Positions 36,801-49,767 are shown, counted from the stretch's first letter. The stretch is DNA of 64,000 nucleotides from Atherinomorus stipes (GCA_023101725.1 JALJCO010013434.1:963501-1027500); one strand, 5' to 3'. A program made the numbers and translations. Notes: generated by a model from the letters alone, not told the origin.

Positions 36801-38949
36801 TGTAGAAAAATATTTTTAAAGCATCTTCAACATGAGGTTTTTCCCATGGATAGGTTCTATTCTGGTGAACTCACGTTTATAAAATAGAATGGTAAATAAA
36901 AAGTAAATGTGCAGCTTGAACATTGCAAAAGTAAAATGTGTGTTCCTATAAAGGGCATTTCCAAATCTGCAGAAAAAACAAAGATAATGGCTTGTGGAAT
37001 AATTCTTTAAAATAAGTTATATACCTCAACATTCCTGCACTGGTAATATCTTTCCTTAAAATCAGAATAGAGCTCACCTTATCACATCTCCCTTTTGATT
37101 CTTTTAAGTGCCAATTAATCTACAGATGATAACTTTGCAGATGAATCCAATAAATTAGCTGATATGTTAAAAGTTCTATGTTAAAAGAACAACATGTGGC
37201 ATCCTAAGTAATCAAGTAAGGTGTTATGATCAAGTTTTTTTGTTTGTTTGTTTTGTTTTTTGCATTATGATGAGGCAAAACCTTGCAACATCAGCCTTTT
37301 TAGATTGATTTATTTTCTAAATATGTATTCAAATATGAGTGTCGTATGTGCACAATGCAGTGTCACTGCTACAACATACTGTAAACTATACCTTTTCATT
37401 CATTTTAAATGAGTCACTGAGTGTGCACTGACTGGACTTATACTATACAACTTTAGCCAAAAACTACATGAGCTTGCAGAGTGCAAGGAAAGAAATGAAA
37501 TACATAAATCACAAAAAAAGGAAAAAGAAAAATGATAATATTGAAAAATGCCATCTTCAGCCTGTTCATTTCAGTTTAGCTCTTTTATCACGTGTTTTCA
37601 AATATCACATGCAAACTTGTCATGAGTCATTAAAAGAGAAAGAAAAAAGAAAAAAAAAAAGCTGAACTTCAGTATTCAGGCCTGTGGGACGAAATAACAG
37701 ATCATTACCACCCACAGCAGTTGCTTTAAAAAATGTAATCAGTGTACAACCCAGTGCACAGAGATGTATTTCACAACCATTTACAAGAATCAATAATGCC
37801 AGTTTTTACATTAAAAGTTGATCCAAAGGATTTAAATGTTGTATAATTCCTTTCCACAGCTTACTCTGAATGTAAACATAAAGAACCGTAAGACTTGGCT
37901 GGTATTATTCTTCTGACAACTATCCATTTAGCCTTCAGGTTTTATCTAACAACTGCTTTGATTTTCTTACGCTCACACCTTCCCCTTTATCTAGTGTTTT
38001 CCATTCTCTCCACCTCCTCATGTCCTCACCTCAGCCTCCCCTCCACCAAGGCTCTGACAAGTCTAACTAGTACACAGCTCCCCTGACAACAACATCTGAG
38101 AGATCTCTTGGAGTCAAGCCCAAGCGGCACAATTAGCTGAAGTTTTCCATTACATAATTGTTTTTTTTGTTTTTTTTAAGATTACTACTTCAAGCACTTG
38201 TAAACAAAATGTCATAGTGCTTCTCACAGAAGAGGAGCAAAAGTGGTGTAATAGGAAGAGGGGAAAAAGGTGAAGGAAAAAAAGTCAGAAGGAGAAGAAA
38301 ACGGCCTCCATGTAGGTGAGAATGATGGGCAAACAGTCCAGGAAAATCCTCTCCTGGGTTAAGAGTCAACCTATGATTAGTGTTTGCATGCTTCATGTGT
38401 CTGACCGTCTCCCAAGATGAACACAGTTGATCCTCTGTAACTCCTTTCTAGTTGAATGGAAAAGGAAAATGAAGAGGTCTCATCTGTGTAATTTCAATTG
38501 AAACGCATTGAGGAAACAAAGCAATCTACAACACAATTATTGTAGAACTTCCAAAAAAAAAAAAAAAAGAAAAAGAAGCTGTCAAGTTTGTTGTGACTCA
38601 CTATAGTGTGACTATTAAACATATGACAGACAACCTGTGAAAAAAATCTGGCTCCTCATACCCTTCCAACTGTAATATGTAAGACTTTATTGTGCCTGAA
38701 AGAGAACAGCCAGTCAAACCCAGGAGGAGTCTCTAACCAACGTCAGTCTTGTGTAGTTGCCATGGTGACTCTGCCAGGTAGGTCCATGAAAGCATAGAAA
38801 GCACAGTAGAGATGTGGGGGGACAGACCTGCAAGTTCGATTCAAACATTCAAACTAAGCTTGATGTTTCTCAAGGTTACCACGTTATGCTTTAATTACAG
38901 GTCCACATATCCTCCATCTGAAGGCTGCAAGCAGGAACTCTAAGTCCAG
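33802..38949 (+). other. pex5l: pex5l intron, first part
   Basis: Intronic if the pex5l model is right. Nothing coding recognised. It contains T/G-rich (37238-37262) and A-rich (37635-37660) simple sequence. 34250-34560 has several open frames on the minus strand without domain support. Confidence 0.5.
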
Positions 38950-39153
38950 GATCTTAAAGTCCAGTCCTAAAGGCCACTGTCCTGCAGGCTTAACATGTTT
39001 CCCAGCTTCGCTGACTCAAATTAATGAGTTACTGCGTAGAAATGGAAAACATGTACTGAAGTTGGATCCATTTTAATCTGGTGTTTTGGAGCAATGACCC
39101 ACCTAAAACCTGCAGGACTGCAGCCCTCTCCTGTAGGACTGGAGTTTAAGATC
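38950..39153. repeat. small MITE, hAT-like fish family (copy 2)
   Basis: GATCTTAAAGTCCAGTCCT at the left is inverted at the right as AGGACTGGAGTTTAAGATC with one mismatch. Subterminal 'ccactgtcctgcagg' and 'aaaacctgcagga' match the copy at 1686-1875. The length is 204 bp and it is non-coding. Confidence 0.75.
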
Positions 39154-41411
39154 TCTGATGTAGGGTTTTACTGAAATACAACACTGGCAGTTGTTACTGA
39201 GTATTACAAACCAATACAGTGATAAGTCACTTGGGCTGAGGATAAACAACACCAGGCAAAAGACGCTCACTACATGGGGCTGCACTATATAACACACTAT
39301 ATAGCGCACTCATTCTGTGGGGTTAAGGTGGGCAGGAGCCCACAGGAGCCCAGCTCCCCCACCTCAGGTCTGAGCTCCATCACCTCGGGGTTGGGCTCCC
39401 TTAGCTTCACCAATTTCAACTTTATTTGTATCGCGTCCATTCATGACAATGTCACCTCAGGGCGCTTAACAGACCGAAAAATTCAGATCAGATTCATAAT
39501 AGCCTAGCTAAGGAAGCCAACAGATTGGATCGTATCTACACTTGACCTGGTCCAATCCCCCATCCTGAGCAGTGGTGGCGACAGTGGAAAGGAAAACACC
39601 CTTTTAACAGGGAGGAAAAACCTCCGGCAGAACACCTATGTCAAATAAATAAATCATTTAAATCTGACGGGCAGTAGGGTCACACATCATTTTCACAGTC
39701 TGCATAGCTCTCTAATAATCGCTGAGATTCTCAACAGTCAGAGCGCAAAATCCCCCTCATCATTCCGCTGGTCCCACCTCCTCTCTACCGACTATTACGC
39801 ACACCACACTGCTGAGGTGCTGATTTCTTGGGTGCGTTGGGTCAAGCAGACAATACTATAGGCCTATACATTAAAGCACTCAGGTGGGATTGATGATTAG
39901 GTCACTCTAATACCGGCTATATTGTTATTGTCAGCGCCACATCAAATTTCTTAATTGAAGCAGCGTTGCCGCCTCTTGCACTGCAGCAATGGTTGGAGCG
40001 ACTGGATTTATCGCTACGCACGTGGCATCTGAGTCCAGTCAGGCCTGCGTAGCTGACGCACAGAGGCTGCCTCTTCAGTGTTTGCCTGTGCATCCTCAGA
40101 TCTTTGCAGTTAGTTTGCAGTGCAGGTCTCTTACACACATTCGCAATTACTGCAGCTGCGTTCCCCGATGCATTTATGCTCTACCCTTGTCTGTCAGGCA
40201 CCTCAGGTGCAAACGCGCACCTTCAGCTCTGCCCTGAACTGCCAGAAATCAGCAGGTCAGCGCGACAGTGTGCTTTTACTTGAGCGCAGTGCAACGGCGT
40301 CAGGCTGCAGGTTGTTTTCCAGATCTGTAGGCAACAGTAGGGCTTTTATCAACCGGGAAACTCCACAGGGCGGAGTTTTGATTTTGAGGTGATTTTTTCT
40401 CACCTCAATGGTTCTCCGTTCCCTTTTTTAGAGCAAATGACAGTAGCTGACATTCATTCATTCACTCATTCAGTGAACGCATACGACGTGACATGCCAGT
40501 ATAAATCCAGCTGTAATCCATCAGATAGATATCTGCCTTGAGAAGCGGGGCAAAACACCTAAATGTCTGACACGTTCCGGAGTGAGTTGATGGGCCAGAG
40601 ATCACCACTGGGCTGGTGCAAGCCTCCATAAGGCTTTGAAGAAATCATAAATTTCATAAATAAATGAGGAGATAAAGTGTTTCTTGACTTCAGCATGAGT
40701 AGTTTAGTTGATTTAAAATGATGTTAATTTCAAAGATTAATCTCCCTTGATTAGGACATGTATTTGGCAGACCTTATATGAAAATTGATTATTTTATTGG
40801 TTTTACAATAATCTGACCTGAAATTATCTCAGGGTCCTAGTTTGGGTAAAGCTGTGCAGGCTGTCATCAAGCACTGATATCAGAAAACCATCAGATCTGC
40901 CACCAGGTGATGCTGACTGATGATGCTGCTTGATAAGAGAAAATTTATGGAAAAATTAAATGTGTCCTAAAGTTACGGATCCCCACAGAGACAGAGTATC
41001 AGCTGAATGTCTCTAGAGGAGCAGCTCCGCTTTTCTGGGGAGCCAAGCTCCCCTCAGCTCCCCACAAATGAAGAATCACTGATTACTTTAAGGGTCAGGA
41101 TTGGTTTGAAAAAGATAGAACAGCCAGAGAAAGGTCCATGGCGTCACAATGTAGTTTAAGTAAAACAATGGTATTATTTTATTTAAATTGTTGACAATTA
41201 CTTCAGATGGATTATTTCACGTTTTAACTATTCATTGGCTCCTGTGATGCTCTGATGAGGCCTCTCAGAGCAGAGAAGAGACTTTTCCTCCATCCTTTGC
41301 TCTTGTTTTCACTGCCAATTTAAAATGTGTCCCTTATGTTAATTCACTGTCTCTTGATGAATTTTACATTTTTTTCTATGATTAGGGTTGAAAGCCAAGG
41401 TCATAGCTTAC

Positions 41412-41862
41412 TAGCCTGGTTCACCAGCCTGACCAACGCCATGTATGAAATACACAGCAAGTCAGTCTGGGTCCCCTCCATTGGGAAATGATTTCCACTC
41501 CGGTAAAAAATTGACCGGACCAATCACAGCACAGCAGTAGAATTATTAACAGAACGTAAAACTCCTCCGACGTCTCCACCGCTGTATTAACATTCTATGT
41601 TAATATACACAAGAAAAATACATTAAATAGAGAGGGGAAAACAACGTGTTAACACTGACTTCCGGCGTCGCCATAGCAACATAGCAACAGAGTGCCAAAC
41701 TACGCCAGCTACAGTCACCTCTGATTGGTTCTCTCCAGTTCACTTCCCCCTGTTAGTCCCGCCTCTCGTCTCGCATTTGAAATCAGTCTCCAGCGGAGGG
41801 AACCCAGACTGACTTGCTGTGTATCTCATACATGGCGTTAGTCAGGCTGGTGAACCAGGCTA
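41412..41862 (+). repeat. MITE with long terminal inverted repeats (copy A)
   Basis: The left arm begins TAGCCTGGTTCACCAGCCTG, and the right arm is its inverse ending AACCAGGCTA. Inverted similarity extends about 70 bp inwards (through 'tacacagcaagtcagtctgg'). The middle is CpG-rich ('cttccggcgtcgccatagc') and non-coding. The element is 451 bp. It shares its end sequence with the copy at 42095-42464. Confidence 0.8.
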
Positions 41863-42094
41863 ATAGCCTACAGCAGCACTGCATTTAGTATTTGTCCAAG
41901 CCTTATTTTTAGGCTTAGTTCACTGTATTTCTTCATATTAGTTGGCTATGTTAGATGCTATCCAGCAAATAAAACCAATACAGGTCCTTGATATCATTTT
42001 AAAAAATTTGTAAAAAATTTCCACAATTTTTCCGACTGCGCCGCAACACCGAGTTTTAGGGCTCCCCCACCTGTCAAATCCCACTTTAACCACT

Positions 42095-42464
42095 GGATAC
42101 ACGGCAAGTCATTCTGGGCTTCCTCTGTTGGAGACTAACAGAAACAAACTGAACTGGAGAGAACCAATCAGAGAAAAAAGTCTTTTTGTAAGAGGAAAGC
42201 CCTCAGAGCAGCAAGTTGTTGAGCGTTTAAGGAAATGCGCAGCTCATTCAAGACATCAGAAAGGGCATAGTCGCTTCTCTGTGGCTGACTGTTTATGGTT
42301 AGAGAACTGAGTCGCCGAAAATGACATGTCATAAAGTCCCAGTTCCCGCGCTGTGATTGGTCTGGTCAATTCTTTACCGGAGTGGAAATCTCTTTCCAAT
42401 GGAGGGAACCAGGACTGATTTGCCATGTATCTCATGGTGTTAGTCAGGCTGGTGTAACAGGCTA
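42095..42464 (-). repeat. MITE (copy B), inverted and partly truncated
   Basis: The reverse complement begins TAGCCTGTTACACCAGCCTG and continues with 'tttccactccggtaaagaat' and 'ttgaccagaccaatcacagc', matching the left half of copy A. The other end (gatacacggcaagtcattct) matches the inner part of the arm, but the outermost bases are missing. Confidence 0.7.
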
Positions 42465-44308
42465 AAACATGCAGCCACAATGCACAAAAAGATGTCATTC
42501 CAAATCAAATCCACAATTTCATGTAAAAAATACTTCATTTACTTATATTGTATTTTGTTCCCTTATTTGTTTTTCTTTCCTTCTTTGTTTCTGCCACTCA
42601 ATGTGTTTGTCTCCTTGCACCATTTAGTGCTCCTAACTGCAATGCATTGTGGTCTACATACTGACCCATTTAGGGACCATCAAAGCTCACTCGTTTTCAA
42701 GATGCATTGTGGGTCATTTTGAGTGCGCTACTTTTTTCTTTCTAGATGTTTGGACACCCCTACAAAATGGTGTAACCCCATATAGGGCCCTGTGAAGGGA
42801 ATAGGGTGTATAGTCATTCGGACACAGCCTCAGTATCCCATACAGACAACAGAAAACACTATTATGAGGGAGAAAAAAATCAAGCAGAAGAGAAAAGTCG
42901 ACCGACTTGTCCTTTTATGGGACCAATTAAATATAATTCACCTAGTGCATCACCTTGTTTCAATATTTTTCTCTTGGGTCAATTAAATTGGTTGCAACTA
43001 ATCAAAAAAAGTTCTTGTTTAAGTAAATATAATGTTTTCTTTATTTTTCCTCTTTATAATATGCTCAAACAGGCAGCTTGCAGCAGAATATGACTCAGTC
43101 AGGCTCTTACAGACAGCTCTGTCAGAGACTCATTATTTTCTAAAAAAAAAAAAAAACCTTTATTCTATTTGGAACTGAACAAATGCAGTAGCTGGGGATT
43201 ACGATATGCTCTAAATGTCTCTCAGACAGTAGCATTGGCAGTTCTGACCTGTAGCCAGTCAGTCACAAATGATAAAGAAAGAGTGGAGGGACCAAGGTCA
43301 TGTGCTGTATCAAATAAGGAGGATTCAACAAGACACGTCAGTCCAGACAGTAACTCATAGATGTCCGCAACAGATGCTTTGAAAGCATCGCATTTCTTAT
43401 TCACTGACAGATGTTTTTCTGTTATCACCCACTCAGCCACTGTGAGCATGTGTATTCATGAATGTCATTTGCATTGTTAAGAGATTCTCAGGTCTCTTCT
43501 GGATTTCCAAGAGTACACTGCTGGCATTTAATGGATCAGCCAGCAAAGAGACAGTTTGTAAACAGCTAAATATGATCTACACACAAGAAAAAAACAGAAC
43601 AAGAATAGCATGAATTAATTGTTCTAAAAAAAAATCTTCCTGCTGTGGCGTGCTCACAATGTTTATGACTTTAAGACCCAAAGTGTAGACGATTACAAAT
43701 GATGCAAAACAAATCGTATGTGATATCAAATTGTCACACAGGAGAAGCCAGTGTGATGATTCCTGACAAATTAGCTGAAAATAAAATAATAATCTAATTT
43801 GTTTAGTTTATTGTTATTGATATAGGCATTAAAATGGTATTCTCCTAAGTATGATCATTATCCCTACAATGTTGATCAGAGAGTCCAGCCAGGTGTTTTA
43901 AATGAAAAATTCAAATCAATTAAGGATTGATTTACATATACAACAGAAGGAAAATAATTTGGGGCCCTTACACAAGGCAAGCAAGTTCATTTTAAGTCGA
44001 AAGTAAACCAAGTCAGAACTGTCTAATATAATTATTTTAGAAGTTACAGGAGAAAATAAGAGGCTCTTTGTTTCTAAGACTTCACATTTCAAAAATATTT
44101 GCAGATGCGTCATGTCCAGGTTGGTTCAATTAACAGACTGTGGATGTGAACAGGAATGAAGAAAATATTCGGCACAGATTCAGGATTATCATTATTTCAT
44201 TAGCTGAGTAAAAAAAAATCAAAATATTTGTGTGAAATAGCACAGGTGACATAATGCAAAATAAATGCCTCGAAATATTTAGCACAATACTTGAGATGTT
44301 TCATTAAA

Positions 44309-44937
44309 TTAAAGTGGAATATATGATTTATTAAACATGGCAGTAAAAACTAGTTCATGTTGCTGATATTGCTGCATATGTCAATTCTCCAAAGAAAAAA
44401 ACTTCACTTTTTACAGCGGGGGATTGTTTTGGCACGCTAGACCTACCTTCCTCAGTAACAGAGTTCGGTGCAGTAATGATATGCAGCTTTACCCGGAGAC
44501 CAAGTTGATATTATTTTGATTGGCTACACCTTATGCTATAACCTTATTTAGAGAAACTAGGTCGCTGGTCGGAGTTTGCTAAAGGCTATTTGTTAGCAAC
44601 ATAGGCACTTCAGACAGTGAGCTACGTTTATCAGACAAGACAGCAACTAGAAAGAAAATAAACTTACAGGTAATGACAAGGTTGAGGTCGCCTCCCTCAG
44701 TGTTGCTGCAGAAGTTTCCTTTTAAATCCATTTGTTTGAAAACCCAGACCCAGCAGTCACTCAGCTCCACTCATGCAGTTGAATCAGCCATGGGGGAGGG
44801 AGGGGGGACACGACAGACCATAAACAGGGACTTTGATTCTCACTCTGGACATTCACATGGCCTCATCAGTGCACAACAGATCATATTATACCCCCAAAAC
44901 CCCTGAAAAGAGAAATTTGATGTCATGGCACCTTTAA
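44309..44937. repeat. possible TTAA-type MITE
   Basis: The right end, read inverted, is TTAAAGGTGCCATGACATCA, the form typical of fish TTAA-target elements. A TTAAAGTGGAATATATGATT at 44309 could be its weakly matching left end. The middle is relatively CpG-rich. The inverted match is poor, so the left boundary is doubtful. Confidence 0.3.
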
Positions 44938-45924
44938 ATATTATGTCTCAGTGGGGTCAAATTGTAGGCTACATATTTAATAATTAACTCAGCTCAACTT
45001 TAAAACAACCACAGTTGGGACAAAGTGCTGTACACAACAAGCAAATAGGTAAAACAATTCCAAAACAACAAAACTATTTAAAAGAATAAAAATAAAAATA
45101 AATAATATAGATATAAATAAACAAAAATAATATAAAATAAATAAAACCAACAGCTAAAATAAACCTCAAAACACTAAAACAAAGAGTTTAATGCTGTGTT
45201 GAAAGCCAAAAAATAAAAATAGGGTTTTAAAAATGGACAGTGATGAGGATTGTCTAATGAGGAGGGGGAGGAGCTCAATCCACAGTTTTGGAGCAGCAAC
45301 TGAAAAAGCTCTGTCCCCTCTGAGCTCCTGTCTGGACCTCTAGACCTCCAGGAGCAGCAGGTCAGCTGACCTGAGGCCCCGAGCAGGACTGTATGGATGG
45401 AGAAGAAGCTCTGAGAGAAGGAGGGGCCAAACCATTTAAAGATTTAAAGACAAAAGAATCTTAAAATGAATTCTAAAATGCACTGGCAGCCAGTGGAGGG
45501 AGGCCAGGATGGGGGTCATGTGCTCCCTCTTGCGTACTCCAATTAAAAGGCAGGTGCTGTATTCTGCACCAACTGGAGATGTGCGAGGGAGGACTGGCTC
45601 ACCCCAAAATAAAGTGCGTTACAATAATCCAGCTGAGATGTAAAGGCATGGATTACTATTCCAAAGGGCTGCAAGGAAAGGTTTGACCTTAGCCAGCTGT
45701 CTGATGTGGTTCAAGTTAGACTGTACGATAGAGCTGATTCGCTGATCCAATTTAAAATCACTGTCCATCTTAAAACCCAAATTAGAGACTACTGGCTTTA
45801 AAAAACCATTAAAAAGGCTTGAGTCAACCGGGGGGGATTAAGGCTACTGGGACCAAACACCATCACTTTAGTTTTTGTTTCATTTAGGTATAAAAAAGTT
45901 AAGAGCCAACCAGGCTTTACAGTA

Positions 45925-46798
45925 CATGCCACTTACCGGCCACTTTATTAGGCACACCTGTCCAACCGCTCATAAACGCAGAATTCTTATCAACCAATCA
46001 CATGGCAGCAACTCAATGCATTTAGGCATGTAGACATGGTCAGGACCATCTACTACGATTCAAACTGAGCATCAGAATGGGGAAGAAAGGTGATTTAAGT
46101 GACTTTGAACGTGGCATGATTGATGGTGCCAGACGGGCTGGTCTGAGTATTTCAGAAACTGACGATCTACTGGGATTTTCCTGCACAACCATCTCTAGGG
46201 TTTACAGAGAATGGTCCAAAAAAGATAGCAGCAGTTCTGTGGGTGCAAATGCCTTGTTGATGCCAGAGGTCAGAGAAGACTGGCCAGACTGGTTCGAGCT
46301 GATAGGAAGGCAACAGGTGTGGGGGAGATTTTCTTGGCCCACTTTGGGCCCCTTAGTACCAACGTGGCATGGTTAAACCACCACAGCCTACCTGAGTATT
46401 GTTGCTGACCATGTTCATCATTTTATGACCATAGTGTAGCATCTTCTGGTGGCTACTTCCAATGCATCATGTGACAAAGCGTGAATCATCTCAGACTGGT
46501 TCCTTGAACATGACGGTGAGTTCACTGGACTCCAATGACCTCCACAGTCACCAGATCTTAATCCAACAGAGCAGTCATGGGATGTGGTGGAACAGGAGAT
46601 TCTCATCATGGGTGTGCAGCCGACAAATCTGCAGCAACTGCACGACGCTATCTTGTCAATATGGAGCAAAATTTCAGAGGAATGTTTCCAGTACCTTGTT
46701 GGATCTATGCCATGAAGGATTAAGGCAGTTCTGAAGCCAAAAGGGGGTCCAACCTAGTACTATTAAGGTGTACCTAATAAAGTGGCTGGTAAGTGTAT
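45925..46798 (+). mobile_element. Tc1-like DNA transposon nested in the LINE
   Basis: Left CACTTACCGGCCACTTTATT and the inverse of the right end, CACTTACCAGCCACTTTATT, form terminal inverted repeats with one mismatch in this stretch, continuing as AGG(C/T)ACACCT. TA dinucleotides sit at both edges, consistent with Tc1/mariner targeting. The element is only about 875 bp, shorter than the usual autonomous length of about 1.2-1.6 kb, so it is internally deleted. It interrupts the LINE reverse transcriptase just beyond its YADD box. Confidence 0.9.
46077..46734 (+). pseudogene. broken Tc1-like transposase
   Basis: The ATG at 46077 opens a frame with the N-terminal helix-turn-helix region of Tc1 transposases (GKKGDLSDFERGMIDGARRA, then GLSISETDDLLGFSCTTISR and VYREWSKK). 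It runs out of homology after about 75 residues because of frameshifts and an internal deletion. The C-terminal part reappears near 46462-46734 in another frame as 'SHGMWWNRRF...LCHEGLRQF', roughly the last third of the protein. Catalytic Asp residues of the DDE triad are not identifiable. No active transposase is expected. Confidence 0.85.
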
Positions 46799-47440
46799 AT
46801 CTGACTATCATCAGCATAGATATGAAAAGAGATGCCATGCCTTCTCAGGATGGATCCCAGTGGCAGTAAATACAAAGAAAAAAAGTAGGGGTCCTAACAT
46901 GGAACCCTGTGGAACCCCATAAGGAAGAGGAGCAGAGCTGGATTCATAGTTTCCAAGGCTCACACTCACACTTCTGTCTGAAAGATACGATCTGAACCAG
47001 TCTAGTGCAGTACCACGAATGCCCCCTAGGTGGTTTAACCGGGACACAAGAGTGTTGTAGTCCACGTTGTCAAAGGCTGCTGTTAAAAGTCTAAAAGAAC
47101 AACAATGACATGGTCACCAGAGTCGACTGTCAAGAGGGTGTCGTTAAACACTAAACAAAGCTGACTCGGTGCTGTGTAGGGATTTAAAACAAGACTGAAA
47201 AACTTCCAGGACACCACGTTCATCTGAAAACGATTTGAAAAACAACTTTTTCTAAAATTTTAGAAATAAAAGGCAGCTTAGAGATGGGCCTGAAGTTAGC
47301 CAGCACACTGCCATCAATGCCAGGTTTTTTTTTAAGTAGGGACTGGATCACATATTTGAAACCCAAAGGAACAACTCCAGAGGACAGACTGCTGATAATA
47401 ATGGCCAGAATCGACTGCCCTTCAGCAGGAAAAACTGTTA

Positions 47441-49655
47441 ATAATCATAATCTTATTAAATAGTTCAAAGATTTGAATGACTTGATATTATTACTTGAAA
47501 TAATATAAGTTTAAAAATGTCATATGTTATTTAAAGCTCAATAAACCAAAGACAGACAAATATCCCATGTTTTAAAGTCAGGTCTAAATATTGTTTTCAA
47601 TTAATCTGCTCCTGAATCTTGTGATTATATTATAACCATTTTCATCTTAATGTTAAAAAAGAAGATGACAGTTTCATGTGATGTTTTCACATTTTATTGT
47701 TCTATCCCTCTGTCCAGGGTAAGTCCAACATTTAAATCCTACATATGTGGCTGCTTTGTTTTCATTGGCTAACAAACAGAATTTCTGTCCTCTCAATGCC
47801 ATTTCAAATTGAGTAGTTTTTAGTTGACTGAGTAAAAATGACCTAATTAAAGCAGCATAGGCTATTTGAGATGATTCATTTACTCCATTTAAGCCAGCTC
47901 AATGATTGTTATTCATATTTATAAAGTTCTGAAGCCAAGAATAAATGAAGCTTGCACTTCTATCACATGGCTACCAGCTGTGACTGACTCAGCTCTGGCT
48001 TAGCCTTCACCCAGAATCAATCAGCTTTAGGTTTACAGAGTCTACAAATCACTCAGTAACTCTGACTTTTAAAGACAAGTCTGTCCAGTTGTCCTCTCTC
48101 CCGATGATTTGTCCCTGTAGTTAAGAACTGGGCAAAGATGCAGCAGCAGAGGGTGAAATCAGGTTACTTCATGCTGTGAGACTTCCTGTGAACTGGATCT
48201 TTTTCTCCGACACCAGACGAGCACAAACCCTCACTCTCTAATTACTTGTGCTGGGTCAGCGTTCTTGCAGTGCAGCACAAAGTCTTACACAACAAAGTAA
48301 TGACCCTTCTTTGTGTGCTATTTATGTGCTTTTTCTAAGGTTTCTTGTCTGCTGCAAAACTTAAATATCTGCTTCTTCCTTTATTTTTTCTCTAAAGCAA
48401 ATTCCATTGTTTCACATATCTCTTTGTTCAACATCATTATAAGTCAAGTAAAAAAAAAAAAAAAAAAGCATTACTGTTTGCATACTTGAAAAATATCCTG
48501 AAGTTAGAGTGTGAAGCATTTCTCTGTGTGTTAACCATTCTGTTTTATTCAGACTTTAATTGTATAGTCTTCATATGCATGAGGAAATAATGTGTCATAG
48601 CTATAAGGATACGTAATCACAAGATGCATTCTTTACAGTGTAGGCCTATAAATGTCATGTACACGTATTATGAATAGCCCATTCAGCACTTTTTATCAAA
48701 CATATGGCAGCTTGTGTGCAGCTCATTTCATGCCTGCTAATTAAACCTTTTTGAACCTTCATTAAAATTCTGTTTGCGAGTGTAGCCTGAAGAGCAACAA
48801 TAGCAAATGTCATGTTTCCTCTCTGCCAGTTTTATACACACACTGTAGGCTGGCAACAGTAGTAGTGGCTTTCTCTATTTTATAGGACACAACTGGTTTT
48901 CACCTCCAAATTATGAAGCATTGGCTGACAAATTGTTACCAGCTGCACCTGGAGTATGCTGAGGCTCCAGGGTGCCAGTAATGAACTGGATGTGACCTAT
49001 TCTGCAGTTGCACTGGCAAGCTTCCAAACTGGTGCACCACAGGCTAAATTATTAGCATTTCTATGGTTTGGAAAGTGAGATAAGCTGTAATAGCTTTCTG
49101 GAGTATTTCTATGTGAAATGACTTGGACTTAGGTAATTTAGTCATTTATCTTGAGTAATATTATTTGAAGTGTCATTTTCACTATATCAGTCACCAAACA
49201 CCAGCCCTGAATAGCTGCTGCACATGTACCAATCTCATGTTACTGCAGCACAACAACCTGAGCCATTTGTAAACATTACTGATACAAGTTCAGTACCGCT
49301 CTGGAAAGAGTGACCATGGGGTGTTTTTCAATGACCAATGTATCACTTTAGTCCTAATATTTTATTAGAAAAAAGTAAAATCCTCAAAAAATGTAGTTTC
49401 CACATTCTCATGTGATACTGCTAGATGAAGATGTTCTTCTAAGTATCACAAGAATGCTTTCCTCTGAAACGTTACAGACATTTTGTCTAAAAATGACCAT
49501 CTGTTCTGATACCAAAGTCTGTCATGCGAATCAATATCAGAGAGCAGAACTTCACTTCATGATAACAAAGCTGGCAGTATTTGCAGAGTTGTTAAAAGTT
49601 TCACAGAGATGTGCCGAGTGAGAGCCTGAACCGTTTTATACATTTGTCCTTACAG
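47441..49655 (+). other. pex5l: pex5l intron, part just upstream of the exon at 49656
   Basis: A/T-rich with an A18 run at 48450-48467. No mobile element or extra exon recognised. The polypyrimidine tract and acceptor (acatttgtccttacag) sit at the right end. Confidence 0.55.
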
Positions 49656-49767
49656 CTGGTGAGCGAGCAACAAGAAAGTCGGCCGCTACTAAGCCCTTCA
49701 ATCGACGATTTCCTGTGCGAAACCAAGTGTGATGGAGTTTCCCGCCCAGTGACTTCCAACACAGCCG
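49656..49767 (+). CDS. pex5l: pex5l (TRIP8b) coding exon with the RPLLSPSIDDFLCETK block, equivalent to exon 4
   Basis: The 112-nt exon begins in phase 0 after ccttacag and ends in phase 1 at GCCG|GTATAG. It encodes 37 residues, starting LVSEQQESRPLLSPSIDD and ending SRPVTSNTA. The human counterpart (LVNEQQESRPLLSPSIDD..., ending ARPVTSNTA) has the same length and differs at only a few positions, so this is the most diagnostic exon in the window. In mammals exon 4 is optional; isoforms with or without it differ in how they affect HCN1 surface expression. An ATG at 49611 upstream belongs to the intron and is not used as a start. A perfect 16-bp inverted repeat lies 130 nt downstream of the donor. 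The intron to the next exon is about 7.6 kb and holds a truncated Tc1-like element and a MITE. Confidence 0.95.

Larger units (their letters stand above)
39250..42850. repeat. repeat-dense island inside the pex5l intron
   Basis: A mosaic of fish repeats. A LINE-type tail lies at 39410-39640 (cgcgtccattcatgacaatg, then aacagggaggaaaaacctcc). A CpG-richer block lies at 39950-40400. 'gctccccctcagctcccc'-like phrases occur at 39350, 41050 and 42060. Two related inverted-repeat elements lie at 41412-41862 and 42095-42464. The block near 42640-42830 has 'gcattgtgggtcatttt' phrasing. Short open frames here have no domain support. I cannot resolve whether this is one large transposon or several. Confidence 0.5.
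44985..47440 (-). mobile_element. L2/Maui-like LINE fragment interrupted by a Tc1-like element
   Basis: Read on the minus strand from 47440 down, this holds the RT and C-terminal part of a fish LINE. The blocks are DYNTLVSRLNHLGGIRGTAL, then YGVPQGSMLGPLLFFFVF, then the catalytic YADD (46807-46818). After the insertion (45925-46798) come WLLTFLYLNETKTKVMVFGP (near 45840-45910), 'NLGF'-type sequence, and the terminal RGDRAFSVAAPKLW block (near 45290-45320). The 3' UTR tail begins near 44990. The endonuclease half is absent (5' truncation), and stops and frameshifts are present. It is the same family as 12490-13740 but less decayed. Confidence 0.85.

Noticed and set aside
39989..40392. Overlapping plus-strand frames in a CpG-richer block, considered as a CpG-island first exon
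   Set aside because: The block lies inside a repeat mosaic, the peptides have no recognisable features, and the position is mid-intron of pex5l.
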